Source: Desulfobacteraceae bacterium | Lineage (GTDB): Bacteria > Desulfobacterota > DSM-4660 > Desulfatiglandales > HGW-15 | NCBI GenBank assembly: GCA_003819975.1 | Contig: RPPU01000186.1 | Span: forward strand, 1 to 8,010 | DNA: 8,010 bases | Reading direction: 5' to 3' | Notes under the pieces: model-generated | What the model saw: only the letters and a program-made list of their open reading frames with translations | The model's database searches: none | What the model was told of the DNA's origin: nothing | Part shown: positions 6,324 through 8,010 of the stretch, in pieces | Position numbering within the stretch: the first letter of the stretch is position 1 | How the letters are laid out: every line of letters begins with the position of its first letter | Position numbers and translations under genes: made by a program

Positions 6324-6423
6324 CATCGTACGGATCTATTCCGGCGATCTTGCTGGAACTCCTGTTCCGGTTGGCCGGAATTCATGTTTTATTGATCCTG
6401 GATTTTCAGGATCAATAAAACAT
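6324..6423 (-). repeat. Dispersed structured intergenic repeat, copy 2 (short form)
   Basis: Read on the minus strand, this 100-bp element starts at the base after the TAA of the HD-GYP gene, just as copy 1 starts after lptB. The 40-bp leading hairpin (6384-6423) is perfect: 16-bp arms with loop GAAAATCC. It differs from copy 1 at paired positions, so the stem is kept. Then come TTCCGG-CCAA-CCGGAA, one GGAAC-AGGA-GTTCC palindrome (copy 1 has two), GCCGGAAT and the shared end GTACGATG. No U-tract follows the hairpin. Together with the element at 6020-6285 and the terminator, this accounts for nearly all of the gene-free stretch 5941-6423; I see nothing in 6291-6323. Confidence 0.85.
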
Positions 6424-7512
6424 TTAGTCTCTCATCCGATTCAAGACCTCATAAAAATTTTTTTCTTCCCTGACAAAGGCATCGACGATACAGGGGTCAA
6501 ATTCGCGTCCCTTGTCGTTCAGGATGATCTCCAGGGCATCTTCATGGGAATAGGCCTCTTTATAAGGTCGTTTGGAACAAAGGGCGTCGAAAACATCGGC
6601 CAAGGCAACGATCCGCGCACTCAAGGGAATATTCACTCCGCTTAAGCCGGCCGGATAACCCGAGCCGTTCCATTTTTCATGATGATGCCGGGCAATATTC
6701 ACGGCCATGCGGATGACCGTATTTTGCGGATAACTCGTAAGCACGGTTTCCAGGGTTTGGGCGCCCAAGGTGGTATGGGTTTTGAAAATTTCGAATTCCA
6801 TGGGCAGCAAGCGGCCGGGTTTCAGGAGAATGGCATCGGGAATGCCGACCTTGCCGATATCGTGCAGGGCCGAAGCGTGAAAAATACTTTCAATGAAAAC
6901 CGGGTTCAGGAGGTCGGTATATTCGGGAAAGGCGCGCAGGGATTGGGCCAGCATTTTGCAAAAAGTGCGTACGCGTTCGATATGCAGAGCCGTGGTGTCG
7001 TCGCGCGATTCGGCCAGCTTGGCCAAGGCGATAATCGTGGCCATTTGGGCGCTGGAAATTTCCTGTACCTGCAGGGCAACGAGCTTTTCGAGCTGTTGGT
7101 TGTGAATCTCGAGCTCCTTTTGCAAACGGCTCAGTTTGAGGTGGGTTTTGACCCGGGCATCCACTTCGTCGAAACGAAACGGTTTGGTAATGTAATCGAG
7201 CGCGCCGTATTTAAAGGCGCTGACCTTAGTCTCGGTTTCATGCAAGGCGGAGATAAACAGAACCGGAATTTCGCGGAGCGACTCGTTTGCTTTCAGCGCC
7301 GTGCAAACCTCGAAACCGTTCATGCCGGGCATTTCAATGTCGAGCAGCACGAGGTCGGGCGGTTCGGCTTGAGCAGCTTTTAAAGCAACCTCACCGGAGG
7401 AGAAAGGTTTGACCCGATACCCGCGGTCCACCAGCATCTCGGTTAAAAGGCGCAGATTGACCTCTGAATCATCCACAACCATAATGCAGGTGGTGCTATT
7501 TTCATTAGGCAT
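6424..7512 (-). CDS. Response regulator with REC and HD-GYP domains (probable c-di-GMP phosphodiesterase)
   Basis: The protein has 362 aa and no signal peptide, so it is cytoplasmic. Residues 8-125 form a receiver domain with acidic pocket D14/D15, phospho-acceptor D58 in LVLLDIEMPGMNG, S88 and K110 in YITKP. A probable coiled-coil linker follows (about 125-155). Residues 158-355 form an HD-GYP domain: H177 in ALHIERVR, the HD pair H217-D218 in ALHDIGKVGIPD, and HHEKWNGSGYP at 277-287, then ALADVFDAL with its conserved aspartates. HD-GYP proteins hydrolyse cyclic-di-GMP. The usual HHExxDGxGYP motif has N282 instead of Asp, a common variant. The start at 7512 has AAGGAA (7518-7523) 5 nt upstream. 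No cognate kinase is visible. It runs convergent to secG-tRNA and divergent from the amidotransferase gene. Confidence 0.93.
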   Translation of the reverse strand: MPNENSTTCIMVVDDSEVNLRLLTEMLVDRGYRVKPFSSGEVALKAAQAEPPDLVLLDIEMPGMNGFEVCTALKANESLREIPVLFISALHETETKVSAFKYGALDYITKPFRFDEVDARVKTHLKLSRLQKELEIHNQQLEKLVALQVQEISSAQMATIIALAKLAESRDDTTALHIERVRTFCKMLAQSLRAFPEYTDLLNPVFIESIFHASALHDIGKVGIPDAILLKPGRLLPMEFEIFKTHTTLGAQTLETVLTSYPQNTVIRMAVNIARHHHEKWNGSGYPAGLSGVNIPLSARIVALADVFDALCSKRPYKEAYSHEDALEIILNDKGREFDPCIVDAFVREEKNFYEVLNRMRD

Positions 7513-7545
7513 GACTGTTCCTTTTTATTGCGTAAAAACGTTCTT

Positions 7546-7574
7546 ATTATAGGGAGCCGATCGGGCCGGGGCAA
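7546..7574 (-). promoter_or_regulatory. Sigma70-type promoter of the HD-GYP gene
   Basis: On the minus strand, TTGCCC (7574-7569) and a perfect TATAAT (7551-7546) are separated by 17 nt. The position predicts a transcript start near 7539 and a leader of about 27 nt containing the AAGGAA ribosome-binding site. This is the best promoter match in the window. Confidence 0.65.
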
Positions 7575-7716
7575 GGAAAATGACAAAAAATTTTGCCTGT
7601 CCAAAATTGAAATGCTTGGGGGTATCTATTATCTTGAAAATTCGGTTCATTCGATCTAAAAATAAAAAGTTTATTATGATTGATGGAATGAAACGATAGA
7701 ATAACTCGAGGGATAG

Positions 7717-8010
7717 ATGCAGCCATTTTTAATTGTAAAAACAGGGTCAACCCTGCCGACGCTTTCGGCTCACAGAGGCGATTTTGAGGATTGGTTTGTT
7801 TCCGGACTGGGGATAGAGAAAAGCCGCGTCATGATTGTCGATGTTCAAAACGGGGGCTCTTTACCGGCCTGTACCGAAATTTCCGGTGTGGCGGTCACCG
7901 GATCGCATGAAATGGTCACGGACCGTTTGGTCTGGAGCGAAAAAACCGCCGAATGGTTGCGGGGAGCAGTCACGGCCGGCCTGCCGATCCTGGCGGTTTG
8001 TTACGGCCAC
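7717..8010 (+). CDS. Class I glutamine amidotransferase, GMP-synthase-like (3' partial)
   Basis: The gene starts at the ATG at 7717, preceded by GAGGGA (7708-7713), and runs off the right edge after 98 codons. The N-terminus MQPFLIVKTGSTLP, RGDFEDWF at 20-27 and GSHEMV at 62-67 match stand-alone amidotransferases of the COG0518 type (GMP-synthase-like). The window ends in the nucleophile elbow GLPILAVCYGH, with C95 as the expected catalytic cysteine; the His-Glu pair of the triad would lie outside. These proteins release ammonia from glutamine, but the acceptor for this stand-alone group is generally unknown. A weak promoter, TTGAAA (7607-7612) with TATCTT (7630-7635) at 17-nt spacing, may drive it. 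GuaA itself is unlikely given the N-terminus. Confidence 0.85.
   Translation, partial: MQPFLIVKTGSTLPTLSAHRGDFEDWFVSGLGIEKSRVMIVDVQNGGSLPACTEISGVAVTGSHEMVTDRLVWSEKTAEWLRGAVTAGLPILAVCYGH

Noticed and set aside
662..6423. CRISPR array from the repeated GGAAC/GTTCC palindromes
   Set aside because: The units are too short and contiguous, there are no regular unique spacers, and no cas gene is present.
6679..7383. A 234-codon plus-strand frame opposite the HD-GYP gene
   Set aside because: It is antisense to a gene with all expected REC and HD-GYP motifs. Its Gly-, Gln- and Phe-rich sequence shows no domain.

Overview
The window looks like an ordinary chromosomal stretch from a Gram-negative bacterium. 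It carries LptB, the ATPase of lipopolysaccharide export, next to rpoN, hpf and two PTS EIIA genes. This is a variant of the rpoN neighbourhood found across Proteobacteria and related diderm phyla. The proteins are not close to enterobacterial versions. The unfused long-type HPF and the lone mannose-type EIIA suggest a deep-branching diderm (Desulfobacterota-like or Omnitrophota-like). That placement is inference; no 16S or other decisive marker is present.

Layout. Positions 2-4456 hold a co-directional block: lptB (5' end cut off by the window), rpoN, hpf, ptsN, a mannose-family EIIA gene and rimI (the last two overlap by 4 nt). tpiA (4565-5329), secG (5472-5843) and a tRNA-Leu(GAG) gene (5856-5940) follow on the same strand and end at a strong intrinsic terminator (5952-5989). 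From 5990 to 6423 there is no gene; this stretch holds a MITE-like palindromic element and a dispersed repeat. A minus-strand response regulator with an HD-GYP domain (6424-7512) converges on it. It has its own sigma70-type promoter and is divergent from a class I glutamine amidotransferase gene (7717 onward) that runs off the right edge.

How the genes fit together. RpoN is the sigma54 factor. HPF, PtsN and the mannose-type EIIA are typical partners of rpoN in the nitrogen-related, regulatory branch of the PTS. No sugar-specific EIIB or EIIC is visible, so the two EIIA proteins are most likely phosphorylation-controlled regulators rather than transporter parts. RimI (acetylation of ribosomal protein S18), TpiA (glycolysis) and SecG (protein export) are housekeeping genes. 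The HD-GYP protein probably degrades cyclic-di-GMP in response to phosphorylation by an unseen kinase.

The most notable content is non-coding. (1) Two inverted copies of a structured repeat (662-787 and 6324-6423) each begin at the base right after a TAA stop codon. (2) A 266-bp element (6020-6285) has 33-bp near-perfect inverted arms, CCC/GGG ends and a flanking ATAAA duplication. (3) A degenerate array of 8-bp repeats lies just after hpf (2922-2985). I found no convincing new multi-gene system; the coding content is conventional.
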